Counted from the first letter of the stretch, positions 1 through 6,780 are shown. The stretch is 10,186 nt of DNA from Comamonadaceae bacterium (GCA_947371775.1 CANBQX010000070.1:1-10186); one strand, 5' to 3'. Notes: generated by a model not told the origin, from the letters alone. Made by a program: numbers and translations.

Positions 1-611
1 TGCAGATGGACATCAAGATCCAGGGCATCACCAAAGAAATCATGCAAGTGGCGTTGGCCCAGGCCAAGGAAGCGCGCATGCACATTCTGGGCAAGATGCA
101 AGAAGCCATGGCCGAAGCCAAGACCGAAGTGTCGAACTTCGCGCCTCGCTTGTTCACCATGAAGATCAACCCCGAGAAGATCCGTGACGTGATCGGCAAA
201 GGCGGCGCTGTCATCCGCGCGCTGACCGAAGAAACCGGCACCCAGATCAACATCGAGGAAGACGGCACCATCACCATCGCTTCCAGCGACCCGGCCAAGG
301 CCGAAGAAGCCAAGCGCCGCATCGAGCAAATCACTGCGGAAGTGGAAATTGGCAAGACCTACGAAGGCCCGATCACCAAGATTTTGGACTTCGGCGCTTT
401 GGTCAATCTGATGCCTGGCAAAGACGGTTTGCTGCACATCAGCCAAATCTCGCACGACCGCGTGGAAAAAGTGACCGACTACCTGACCGAAGGCCAGATC
501 GTCAAAGTCAAGGTCTTGGAGACCGACGAAAAAGGCCGCATCAAGCTGTCCATGAAAGCGTTGCTGGACCGTCCCTCGCACGGCGGTAACGGCCACGGCG
601 ACCACGCGTAA
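1..611 (+). CDS. pnp: Polyribonucleotide nucleotidyltransferase (PNPase), C-terminal part
   Basis: This is the 3' end of a gene that begins before the window; the frame is open from the first base, so the Met at position 6 is internal. PNPase degrades RNA 3'→5' by phosphorolysis as a trimer in the cytoplasm and takes part in mRNA decay. The visible part starts in the end of the second RNase PH-like region (MDIKIQGITKEIMQVAL, very close to the E. coli protein). It then has a KH domain (about residues 52–113 counted from that Met, with the IGKGG loop at 63–67) and an S1 RNA-binding domain (about 117–185, with LLHISQI and VEKVTDYL). The tail after S1 is short and His/Gly-rich (HGGNGHGDHA). The stop TAA lies 4 nt before the next gene, so they are probably cotranscribed. 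The family assignment is secure from sequence similarity recalled by eye. Confidence 0.97.
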   Translation, partial: QMDIKIQGITKEIMQVALAQAKEARMHILGKMQEAMAEAKTEVSNFAPRLFTMKINPEKIRDVIGKGGAVIRALTEETGTQINIEEDGTITIASSDPAKAEEAKRRIEQITAEVEIGKTYEGPITKILDFGALVNLMPGKDGLLHISQISHDRVEKVTDYLTEGQIVKVKVLETDEKGRIKLSMKALLDRPSHGGNGHGDHA

Positions 612-615
612 CTGA

Positions 616-1611
616 GTGAAAGCCGTTGAAATCTCCTCCTTCGGAACGCCAGACGTTTTGCGTCTGGCCGACCGGGACGCGCCCGTAGCGGGCGTGGGGG
701 AGTTGCTGATCCAGGTCAGCGCCAGCGGCATTAACCGCCCCGACGTCTTGCAGCGCTTGGGGAACTACCCGGCGCCTGCGGGTGCTTCTGATATTCCTGG
801 TTTGGAAGTCGCAGGTGTCATCGTCTCGGGCGATGCACAGGCGATGGCCGAGGCTCACTTGAAGGTCGGTGACCGCGTTTGCGCCTTGGTCACCGGAGGC
901 GGCTATGCCGAGCTCTGTGTGGCACCCGTGGCGCAATGCCTGCCGGTGCCCCAGGGTTGGACCGATGTCCAAGCCGCAGGGTTGCCCGAGACGTTTTTCA
1001 CGGTCTGGAGCAACCTCTTTGACCGTGGACGCTTGCAGCGCGGCGAGACGGTCCTGGTGCAAGGCGGCTCCAGCGGCATTGGCGTCACAGCGATTCAAAT
1101 GGCCAAAGCCTTTGGCGCGACGGTGATCGTCACCGCGGGCAATGAAGCCAAGTGCGCGGCCTGCCTGGCGCTCGGTGCCGACCATGCCATTAATTACAAA
1201 ACCCACGATTTTGAGTCCGAGGTGCTGCGCCTCACGGAAGGCCGTGGCGTCAATGTGGTGCTGGACATGGTGGCGGGCAGCTACGTGGCCAAAGAAATCA
1301 ACTGCCTGGCGGAAGACGGGCGTTTGGTCATCATCGCGGTACAAGGTGGCGTGCAGGCGGAGGTCAACGCCGGTTTGGTCATGCGCAAGCGCTTGACCGT
1401 GACCGGCTCTACGCTGCGTGTGCGGAGCGTGCCTTTCAAGGCGGCGATTGCGCAATCCTTGCTTCAGCACGTCTGGCCCCTGTTGGCCCAGGGCCAGATC
1501 AAGCCGGTGGTGAGCGACGTGTTTGCGGCCAAAGACGCGGGCCTCGCCCATGCTGCCATGGAAGCCAGCGCGCACGTGGGCAAAATCATTTTGGATTGGA
1601 GCCGGCCATGA
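616..1611 (+). CDS. NAD(P)H quinone oxidoreductase, PIG3/zinc-independent MDR family
   Basis: A 331-aa member of the zinc-independent medium-chain dehydrogenase/reductase superfamily, closest in look to the PIG3 (TP53I3) type quinone oxidoreductases that reduce quinones with NADPH. The N-terminal GroES-like domain carries GINRPDVLQRLGNYP (38–52) and PGLEVAGV (61–68). The Rossmann nucleotide-binding loop is VQGGSSGIG at 148–156, followed by GATVIVTAG. The Cys ligands of zinc alcohol dehydrogenases are absent. The start is taken as GTG at 616, which gives the canonical MKAVEI N-terminus; no in-frame ATG fits better and no clear Shine–Dalgarno precedes it. Its start is 4 nt after the pnp stop, suggesting translational coupling, and its stop overlaps the tpiA start by ATGA. 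The physiological substrate cannot be told from sequence; quinone reduction is the family's usual assignment. Confidence 0.9.
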   Translation: MKAVEISSFGTPDVLRLADRDAPVAGVGELLIQVSASGINRPDVLQRLGNYPAPAGASDIPGLEVAGVIVSGDAQAMAEAHLKVGDRVCALVTGGGYAELCVAPVAQCLPVPQGWTDVQAAGLPETFFTVWSNLFDRGRLQRGETVLVQGGSSGIGVTAIQMAKAFGATVIVTAGNEAKCAACLALGADHAINYKTHDFESEVLRLTEGRGVNVVLDMVAGSYVAKEINCLAEDGRLVIIAVQGGVQAEVNAGLVMRKRLTVTGSTLRVRSVPFKAAIAQSLLQHVWPLLAQGQIKPVVSDVFAAKDAGLAHAAMEASAHVGKIILDWSRP

Positions 1612-2348
1612 AAAAACTGATGGTGGGCAACTGGAAAATGAATGGCTCGCTGGAGGCAAATGCAGCTTTGATCGGCGCGCTCCTGCAAGACACCAGCGCC
1701 TGGCACTGCGACGTGGCGGTATGCGCGCCTGCCGTGTACCTGGCACAACTACAAACCTTGCTGGCGGGTGGTCGCATCGCCTTGGGCGCGCAAGACCTGT
1801 CCGCCCACGAGAGCGGCGCTTACACCGGAGAGGTGTCGGCGTCCATGCTCAAAGACTTGGGTGTGCGCTACTGCATCGTGGGGCATTCCGAGCGCCGCCA
1901 GTACCACCAGGAAAGCGATGCCACCGTCGCCCTCAAAGCGCAGCGCGCGCTGGCCGCAGGTATCACCCCGATTGTGTGTGTGGGCGAAACCCTGGCCCAG
2001 CGCGAAGCCGGTCAAACCGAAGACGTGGTGAAACGCCAGTTGGCCGCCGTGTTGCATACCAATGGCCACTGCATCAGCGAAATCGTGCTGGCCTATGAGC
2101 CGGTGTGGGCGATTGGCACGGGTAAAACCGCCACACCCGAAGAAGCACAGCATGTGCACCAGGTGTTGCGCGCCCAGTTGCAGGCTGCCAGCCAACATGC
2201 CGATAGGGTGCATATTCTTTACGGTGGCAGCATGAACGCAGGCAACGCCGCGTCCTTGCTGGCGCAACCCGACATTGACGGTGGCTTGATCGGTGGCGCA
2301 GCCCTGCAAGCCTCTGCTTTTTTATCCATGATTGCCGCGGCCCGTTAA
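1608..2348 (+). CDS. tpiA: Triose-phosphate isomerase
   Basis: Interconverts dihydroxyacetone phosphate and glyceraldehyde 3-phosphate in glycolysis and gluconeogenesis; a cytoplasmic (beta/alpha)8 barrel, usually a dimer. At 246 aa it has the normal family length. All catalytic landmarks are present: NWKMN with Lys10, the GHSERR segment with His93, the YEPVWAIGTG segment with catalytic Glu164 and the phosphate-gripping loop 6, and YGGS near residue 208 for phosphate binding. The start is the ATG at 1608, because the GGAG at 1598–1601 sits 6 nt upstream and the protein then begins MKKLMVGNWKMN; an in-frame TTG at 1596 is less likely. The ATG overlaps the TGA of the preceding oxidoreductase (ATGA), a classic translational coupling. 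The downstream neighbour secG follows after 36 nt in the same direction. Confidence 0.98.
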   Translation: MKKLMVGNWKMNGSLEANAALIGALLQDTSAWHCDVAVCAPAVYLAQLQTLLAGGRIALGAQDLSAHESGAYTGEVSASMLKDLGVRYCIVGHSERRQYHQESDATVALKAQRALAAGITPIVCVGETLAQREAGQTEDVVKRQLAAVLHTNGHCISEIVLAYEPVWAIGTGKTATPEEAQHVHQVLRAQLQAASQHADRVHILYGGSMNAGNAASLLAQPDIDGGLIGGAALQASAFLSMIAAAR

Positions 2349-2384
2349 GGCGCGCGGCCGTTTTCCCCCTTTAGGAGTGATGTG

Positions 2385-2735
2385 ATGAGCTACGTGGTTA
2401 CAGTGATTTTGACGGTTCAAATGATTTCGGCGATCGCCATGATTGGCCTGATCCTGGTCCAGCACGGCAAAGGTGCCGACATGGGCGCGGCGTTTGGCAG
2501 CGGCAGCTCGGGCAGCTTGTTCGGTGCCAGCGGCAGTGCCAACTTTTTATCGCGCACCACGGCTGTTTTGGCAACGCTGTTTTTTGTGTGCACCTTGGCG
2601 CTGGCCTATTTCGGCAATCTGCGACCCAGCTCGGGTGGCAGCGTGCTTGAAGGCGCGGCAGCCGCAGCGCCGGCAGCCGCGGCCAGCGCACCTGCTGCAC
2701 CGGCATCGGGCGCGGCCCAAATCCCTGCCAACTGA
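2385..2735 (+). CDS. secG: Preprotein translocase subunit SecG
   Basis: A small inner-membrane subunit of the SecYEG translocon that helps SecA-driven export of unfolded proteins. The 116-aa product has two hydrophobic segments (about 3–25 and 56–77). Between them is the family hallmark loop QHGKGADMGAAFGSG (26–40), then SLFGASGSANFLSR. The C-terminus (about 86–116) is a low-complexity Ala/Pro/Ser tail, which I recall as common in SecG of Burkholderiales. The start chosen is the ATG at 2385, because AGGAG at 2373–2377 lies 7 nt upstream; a GTG directly before it (2382) is possible but poorly spaced. It follows tpiA by 36 nt with no terminator seen, so it probably belongs to the same operon. 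Confidence 0.96.
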   Translation: MSYVVTVILTVQMISAIAMIGLILVQHGKGADMGAAFGSGSSGSLFGASGSANFLSRTTAVLATLFFVCTLALAYFGNLRPSSGGSVLEGAAAAAPAAAASAPAAPASGAAQIPAN

Positions 2736-2790
2736 TCGCAAACTGGCATATTCCGGTCATACGCGCCGGATAAACTGTTTGGCAACCGAG

Positions 2791-2816
2791 CCGAGGGCCT
2801 AGAGCAGCGCCTTCGG
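2791..2816 (+). other. Intergenic hairpin between secG and the nucleotidyltransferase gene
   Basis: CCGAGGGC (2791–2798) pairs with GCCTTCGG (2809–2816) through 8 bp including one G·U, around a 10-nt loop. No T run follows, so it does not fit a standard intrinsic terminator. It ends 32 nt before the ATG of the next gene, leaving the ribosome binding site (GGGAG 2839–2843) free. It could be an mRNA stability or processing element that partly uncouples secG from the downstream gene, or chance in GC-rich DNA. The rest of this 113-nt gap holds no tRNA and no convincing promoter. Confidence 0.35.
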
Positions 2817-2848
2817 AACACCGTGCACAACAGAGGGTGGGAGTTGCA

Positions 2849-3952
2849 ATGGCAAAAGGCATGATTTTGGCGGCGGGGCAGGGCACCCGCGTGCGTCCGC
2901 TCACGCGTGACCTACCCAAACCGATGGTGCCCATCCTGGGTAAGCCGGTCATGGAATACCTGATCGAGCATTTGGCGCGCCACGGCATTACCGAAATCAT
3001 GGTCAATGTCGCCTACCACCACCAGAAGATTGAAGAGTACTTCGGCGACGGTAGCCGCTGGGGGGTGGAAATCGGCTACTCCTACGAAGGCGTGCGCGAA
3101 AGCGGAGACGTTGTTCCCCGCCCCATGGGCTCGGCCGGTGGCATGCGCCGCATCCAGGATTTCAGCGGGTTTTTTGACCAAACCACCCTGGTGCTGTGTG
3201 GCGACGCTTTGATTGACTTGGACATTACGGCCGCGATTGCCGAGCACCATGCCAAGGGCGCGGTTGCAAGTCTGGTGGCGATGGACGTGCCATTGGCCGA
3301 GGTCAGCGCTTACGGCGTGGTACTGGCCGGCGCAGATGGCCGCATTGCGTCGTTCCAAGAAAAACCCAAGCCCGCAGACGCCAAATCCACCCTGGCCAGT
3401 ACCGGTGTTTATATTTTTGAGCCCGAGGTGCTGGACATGGTGCCCCCGGGCCGTGTGTACGACATCGGCTCAGAGCTGTTTCCGAAGTTGGTTGACCAAC
3501 AACTGCCGTTCTTCGTGCAAAACCGCCCCTTCCATTGGATCGACATCGGACGGGTGAGCGATTACTGGACGGTGCTGCAGCGCGTGCTCAAGGGGGAAGT
3601 GCCTGACATGAAAATGCCGGGCAAAGAGGTGCTGCCGGGCGTGTGGGTGGGCTTGAATACGTCCATCGACTGGGACCGCGTCAAGATCGAGGGACCGGTC
3701 TACATTGGTTCGAGCACCCGGATCGAGGCGGGCGCGACCATCACCGGCCCGGCCTGGATCGGCAATGGCTGCCTGGTCCGCTCAGGCGCGCGCATCACCC
3801 GGAGCGTTTTGTTTGAGTACACCCGCATCGCGGCCGATATGCATTTCAACGAAATGATTGTGTCGCGCCACTACTGTGTGGACCGCCATGGCGAGACCAT
3901 GTACCGCGGCGACGACCACACGCCCTTGCGCTGGGGCGACGCGCGGGCCTGA
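2849..3952 (+). CDS. Sugar-phosphate nucleotidyltransferase with left-handed beta-helix C-terminus
   Basis: A 367-aa NTP_transferase-family enzyme that would join a nucleoside triphosphate and a sugar 1-phosphate into an NDP-sugar. The N-terminal Rossmann-like domain shows the signature LAAGQGTRVRPLT (7–19), PKPMVPILGKP (23–33), GSAGGMRRI (94–102), the metal-binding LCGDALIDLDI (116–126), EKPK (171–174), STGVYIF (184–190) and WIDIGRVSDY (230–239). From about residue 264 there are hexapeptide-like repeats (VWVGLN, VYIGSS, AWIGNG and similar) typical of a left-handed beta-helix. The layout resembles mannose-1-phosphate guanylyltransferase and GDP/glucose pyrophosphorylase relatives; the exact nucleotide and sugar cannot be read from sequence. 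The start ATG at 2849 is chosen for GGGAG (2839–2843) 5 nt upstream; GTG at 2837 would overlap that site. No polysaccharide genes lie beside it. Confidence 0.88.
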   Translation: MAKGMILAAGQGTRVRPLTRDLPKPMVPILGKPVMEYLIEHLARHGITEIMVNVAYHHQKIEEYFGDGSRWGVEIGYSYEGVRESGDVVPRPMGSAGGMRRIQDFSGFFDQTTLVLCGDALIDLDITAAIAEHHAKGAVASLVAMDVPLAEVSAYGVVLAGADGRIASFQEKPKPADAKSTLASTGVYIFEPEVLDMVPPGRVYDIGSELFPKLVDQQLPFFVQNRPFHWIDIGRVSDYWTVLQRVLKGEVPDMKMPGKEVLPGVWVGLNTSIDWDRVKIEGPVYIGSSTRIEAGATITGPAWIGNGCLVRSGARITRSVLFEYTRIAADMHFNEMIVSRHYCVDRHGETMYRGDDHTPLRWGDARA

Positions 3953-3979
3953 GGGCACAGGCTCCCAGACTTTGCCGAC

Positions 3980-4002
3980 ATTGCGAAAACTGCTGTCGCA
4001 AT
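3980..4002. promoter_or_regulatory. Candidate operator dyad upstream of the FAD–GcvT gene
   Basis: ATTGCGA (3980–3986) and TCGCAAT (3996–4002) form a perfect 7-bp inverted repeat separated by 9 nt, so the arms are about one and a half helical turns apart centre to centre. A second, overlapping dyad is CGACA (3976–3980) with TGTCG (3994–3998), and the right arm runs into the 8-bp palindrome GCAATTGC (3998–4005). It lies about 90 nt before the ATG of the flavoenzyme, where a transcription factor or promoter would be expected. No T run follows it, so a terminator for the upstream gene is less likely. The regulator is not encoded nearby. The dyad is seen; its function is inferred. Confidence 0.45.
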
Positions 4003-4090
4003 TGCATCTGTCTAGGTCGCGGGGGCCAATACACTGTTGACCTGCCTTGAAGGCACCCCATGTCCAATTTCTGTAGGAGCAAGCGCAACA

Positions 4091-6655
4091 ATGGCCCAAT
4101 TTCCTGAACGCGCCAAAGTCGTCATCATCGGCCAAGGTGGCATCGTCGGCGCATCGGTGGCGCACCACCTGATTGAACGTGGCTGGGACAACATCGTCGG
4201 CATCGACAAGTCGGCTATCCCGACCGATGTGGGCTCCACAGCGCACGCCTCTGATTTTTGCTTCAACACGATGCACGATCAGATGACGATCTTCACCACC
4301 AAGTACAGCATCGACTTTTACGAAAAAATGGGCCGCTACGACCGCATCGGCGGCATCGAGGTGGCGCGCGTAGGTGACGACGAGCGCATGCAAGAGCTCA
4401 AGCGCCGCGTGGCCTCGGGTAAAGCCTTTGGCAACCGGGTGGAGCTGATCAGCGCGGCCGAAGCCAAGGCCAAAATGCCGCTGCTGGACGAAAGCATGGT
4501 GCAAGGCGCACTCTGGGATCCGGACGCCGGCTTGGTTAAGCCCCGCTCCCAAATGGTGGCAGGCGAACTGGTCGATGCAGCGGTGGCCTCGGGCAAGCTG
4601 CAATCCTTTGCCAACACGGCCTGCACCGGACTGCGTATTGAAAACGGCCGCATTCAAGGCGTGGAAACCACCAAAGGCTTTATTGCCGCCGAATACGTCG
4701 TGGTGTGTGCCGGTTTGTGGGGTCGCCTGATTGCCAACATGGCCGGCGAAGACCTGCCCATCATGCCGGTGGACCATCCCCTGACCTTTTTCAAACCCTA
4801 TTTGGAATTTGCGGGCACGGGCAAAGACATCGGCTACCCACTGCTGCGTGACCAAGGCAACTCGGCTTATCTGCGCGATACCGGGGACCCCAAGACGCCT
4901 GAAGGCGGCCAGATCGAGTGGGGCTATTACGAAGAGAAACACCCCCGCATGTGCCATCCGCGCGACGTGCTCGAAAAAGAGCAGGCACGCCTATCGCCCT
5001 CACACCGCGACCTGGAGCTGGACCAAATCATGGCGCCGCTGGAGCGCGCGATTGAACTCACGCCCATCCTGGCCGAGCTGGGCTATGACGACAAATACTC
5101 GTTCAACGGCCTCTTGCAGGTGACTACCGACGGCAACCCATCCATTGGCGAGTCGTCCAAAGTGCGTGGCCTGTGGTACGCCGAAGCGGTGTGGGTGAAA
5201 GACGGCCCGGGCGTCGGAAAAATCGTCGCCGACTGGATGACCGATGGCTATACGCACATCGACCATGCGCGCATCGACGTGGCCCGCATCTACCCCTACC
5301 AGCAGGACGAGCAGTACATCCACGACCGCTGCTACGAGGGTGCGTTCAAGATCTACAACCCGCCGGTGCACAACCGCGAGCCCTACAGCGCCGGGCGGGG
5401 CATTTTCAAGAGCCCGTTTTACGAGCGTGAAAAAGCGCTGGGCGCCTACTTCATGGAACTCTCCGGTTGGGAGCGTGCCCATGGCTACGCCAGCAACGAG
5501 CATTTGCTCGCTGTCTATGGCGACAAGGTACCTGTGCGCGCCAATGAGTGGGACAACCGCCACTTCTGGCGCGTGTCCAATGCCGAGCACCTCAAGATGA
5601 CGGAAGACGTGGGCATGATCAATGTGTCGCACTTCGCGGAGATTGACGTCGAAGGCCCCGATGCAGCGGATTTGCTGGAATACATTTGCGTGGCCAAGGT
5701 TGGTGGCGATACGCCGGTGGGCAAGGGTGTGTACACCCATTTCCTGGACGCCAAAGGCGGCGTGCGCGCCGACCTGACCGTGTTGCGGCTGGCACAAGAC
5801 CACTACCGCGTGATTGACGGTGCCGATGCCGGTCACCGCGACTTGGTGTGGATTCAGCGCATGGCCCAAGACCGCGGCGCCAATGTCAAGGTCACGGACA
5901 CCACCACCGCGTACGGCTGTCTGGGCGTGTGGGGGCCGAACGCCCGCGCCACCATCCAAAAGATTGCCGACGAGCCCGAGGCCTGGACGCATGAGAACTT
6001 CCCCTTCACCGCCTTCCGCAACCTCAAGATTGCAGGTGTGCCGGTGCTGGCGTTCCGCATCTCCTATGTGGGCGAGCAGGGCTGGGAGCTGCACTTCAAG
6101 TACGAAGACGGTCTGGCCCTGTGGGACGCGCTGTATGCGCAAGGTGTGACGCCGGTGGGCGTGGAAACCTACGCCAACAGTCGCCGCATGGAAAAAAGCC
6201 TGCGCCTGCAAAACGGTGACTTGCTGACCGAATACAACCTGATGGAGTGCGATCTGGCCCGACCCAAGGTCAAGGCTGCCGACTTCCACGGCAAGCAAGC
6301 CCATCTGGCCTTCCGCGAGCGCGCGCACCAGCCGGCTTATTTGTGCACACTGACCATGACGCACAACATCGATGCCACCGGTGTGGCCCGCTACCCGCTG
6401 GGCAACCTGCCGGTGATGGACCCCGCCACCGGCCAAACCCTGATCGATAGCCAGGGCCGCCGCTCCTACACCACCAGCATCGCCTTTGGCCCGACCATCG
6501 GCAAGAACATTGCCCTGGCCTACCTGCCCTACGAGTACTGCCAAGTCGGGCGCGAGCTGCAGATCCAGTACTTTGACGACATCTATCCGGTCAAGGTAGA
6601 AGCAGTGGGCTATGCAGCCTTGTACGATCCGGAGAACATCAAGCCGCGGTCTTGA
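4091..6655 (+). CDS. FAD-dependent oxidoreductase fused to GcvT-like aminomethyltransferase (dimethylglycine/sarcosine dehydrogenase-like)
   Basis: An 854-aa soluble two-part enzyme. Residues about 8–385 form a DAO-type FAD domain: dinucleotide loop IIGQGGIVGAS (12–22), GSTAHAS (48–54) whose His52 matches the covalently flavinylated His of mitochondrial dimethylglycine and sarcosine dehydrogenases, NGLLQVTTDGNPSIGE (339–354) and GPGVGKIVADW (372–382). A linker of the FAO_M type follows (about 386–465, with the SGWER motif at 458–462). Next is a GcvT folate-binding module (about 490–735; GGVRADLTV 556–564, YVGEQGWELHF 659–669, ADFHGKQA 730–737) and a GcvT C-terminal barrel (about 745–845). Relatives oxidatively demethylate N-methyl amino acids and pass the one-carbon unit to tetrahydrofolate. 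The true substrate is unknown, and no betaine, choline or serine hydroxymethyltransferase genes are adjacent. The start ATG at 4091 follows TAGGAG (4074–4079); an upstream in-frame TTG (4037) is less likely. A candidate operator lies upstream. Confidence 0.9.
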   Translation: MAQFPERAKVVIIGQGGIVGASVAHHLIERGWDNIVGIDKSAIPTDVGSTAHASDFCFNTMHDQMTIFTTKYSIDFYEKMGRYDRIGGIEVARVGDDERMQELKRRVASGKAFGNRVELISAAEAKAKMPLLDESMVQGALWDPDAGLVKPRSQMVAGELVDAAVASGKLQSFANTACTGLRIENGRIQGVETTKGFIAAEYVVVCAGLWGRLIANMAGEDLPIMPVDHPLTFFKPYLEFAGTGKDIGYPLLRDQGNSAYLRDTGDPKTPEGGQIEWGYYEEKHPRMCHPRDVLEKEQARLSPSHRDLELDQIMAPLERAIELTPILAELGYDDKYSFNGLLQVTTDGNPSIGESSKVRGLWYAEAVWVKDGPGVGKIVADWMTDGYTHIDHARIDVARIYPYQQDEQYIHDRCYEGAFKIYNPPVHNREPYSAGRGIFKSPFYEREKALGAYFMELSGWERAHGYASNEHLLAVYGDKVPVRANEWDNRHFWRVSNAEHLKMTEDVGMINVSHFAEIDVEGPDAADLLEYICVAKVGGDTPVGKGVYTHFLDAKGGVRADLTVLRLAQDHYRVIDGADAGHRDLVWIQRMAQDRGANVKVTDTTTAYGCLGVWGPNARATIQKIADEPEAWTHENFPFTAFRNLKIAGVPVLAFRISYVGEQGWELHFKYEDGLALWDALYAQGVTPVGVETYANSRRMEKSLRLQNGDLLTEYNLMECDLARPKVKAADFHGKQAHLAFRERAHQPAYLCTLTMTHNIDATGVARYPLGNLPVMDPATGQTLIDSQGRRSYTTSIAFGPTIGKNIALAYLPYEYCQVGRELQIQYFDDIYPVKVEAVGYAALYDPENIKPRS

Positions 6656-6661
6656 TTGACG

Positions 6662-6687
6662 CTGGCTGGCCCCTAGGGGTCAGCTGG
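6662..6687. terminator. Candidate bidirectional hairpin between the FAD–GcvT gene and tRNA-Pro
   Basis: CTGGCCCC (6666–6673) and GGGGTCAG (6676–6683) are complementary with one G·U. Pairing extends outward to about 6662/6687 through further G-C and wobble pairs. A real loop would open the central CCTAGG. It lies 6 nt after the stop of the + strand gene and 16 nt beyond the 3' end of the convergent tRNA, the right place for a shared terminator. Neither strand shows a clear T run; on the minus strand a short TATTTTCT comes before the hairpin rather than after it. The structure is clear, but termination is uncertain. Confidence 0.4.
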
Positions 6688-6703
6688 TGTGATGGAGAAA
6701 ATA

Positions 6704-6780
6704 TGGTCGGGGTGAGAGGATTCGAACCTCCGCTCTCTACGTCCCGAACGTAGCGCTTTACCAGACTAAGCTACACCCCG
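6704..6780 (-). tRNA. tRNA-Pro (anticodon CGG)
   Basis: The minus strand folds into a complete cloverleaf. The acceptor CGGGGTG pairs with CACCCCG over 7 bp, with the C1–G72 pair typical of bacterial tRNA-Pro and discriminator A. The D arm is GCTT/AAGC with a GG-containing loop, and the anticodon stem is CTACG/CGTAG with loop TTCGGGA. The T arm is GGAGG/CCTCT with loop TTCGAAT, and the variable region is 5 nt. The loop places CGG at positions 34–36, so it reads the proline codon CCG, a frequent codon in GC-rich genomes. The 3' CCA is encoded (6706–6704). It is transcribed towards the preceding + strand gene and away from kup. No integrase or att-like repeat is seen beside it. Confidence 0.96.

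Noticed and set aside
541..1746. Long open frame (about 400 codons) on the minus strand opposite the oxidoreductase and the tpiA start
   Set aside because: Antisense shadow of strongly biased GC-rich coding sequence. The product is rich in His, Arg, Ala and Gln with no family resemblance, and the plus-strand genes here are certain.
2650..2735. Repetitive GC-rich stretch at the secG 3' end as a DNA repeat element
   Set aside because: It is in-frame coding for the Ala/Pro-rich SecG tail and has no exact repeat unit.
2736..2848. Searched for a tRNA-Leu in the gap after secG
   Set aside because: No cloverleaf, T-loop consensus or acceptor pairing was found; only a simple hairpin is present.
3782..4957. 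Minus-strand open frame of about 390 codons across the nucleotidyltransferase end and the flavoenzyme start
   Set aside because: It overlaps two well-supported plus-strand genes and the intergenic dyad; composition is that of a mirror frame and no motif is recognisable.
5000..6544. Minus-strand open frame of about 514 codons inside the flavoenzyme gene
   Set aside because: Entirely antisense to conserved GcvT-domain sequence, with low-information His/Val/Gly-rich translation; a codon-bias shadow.
6704..6780. tRNA-Pro as integration site of a genomic island
   Set aside because: No integrase, no direct repeat of the tRNA 3' end and no compositional change in the neighbouring genes.
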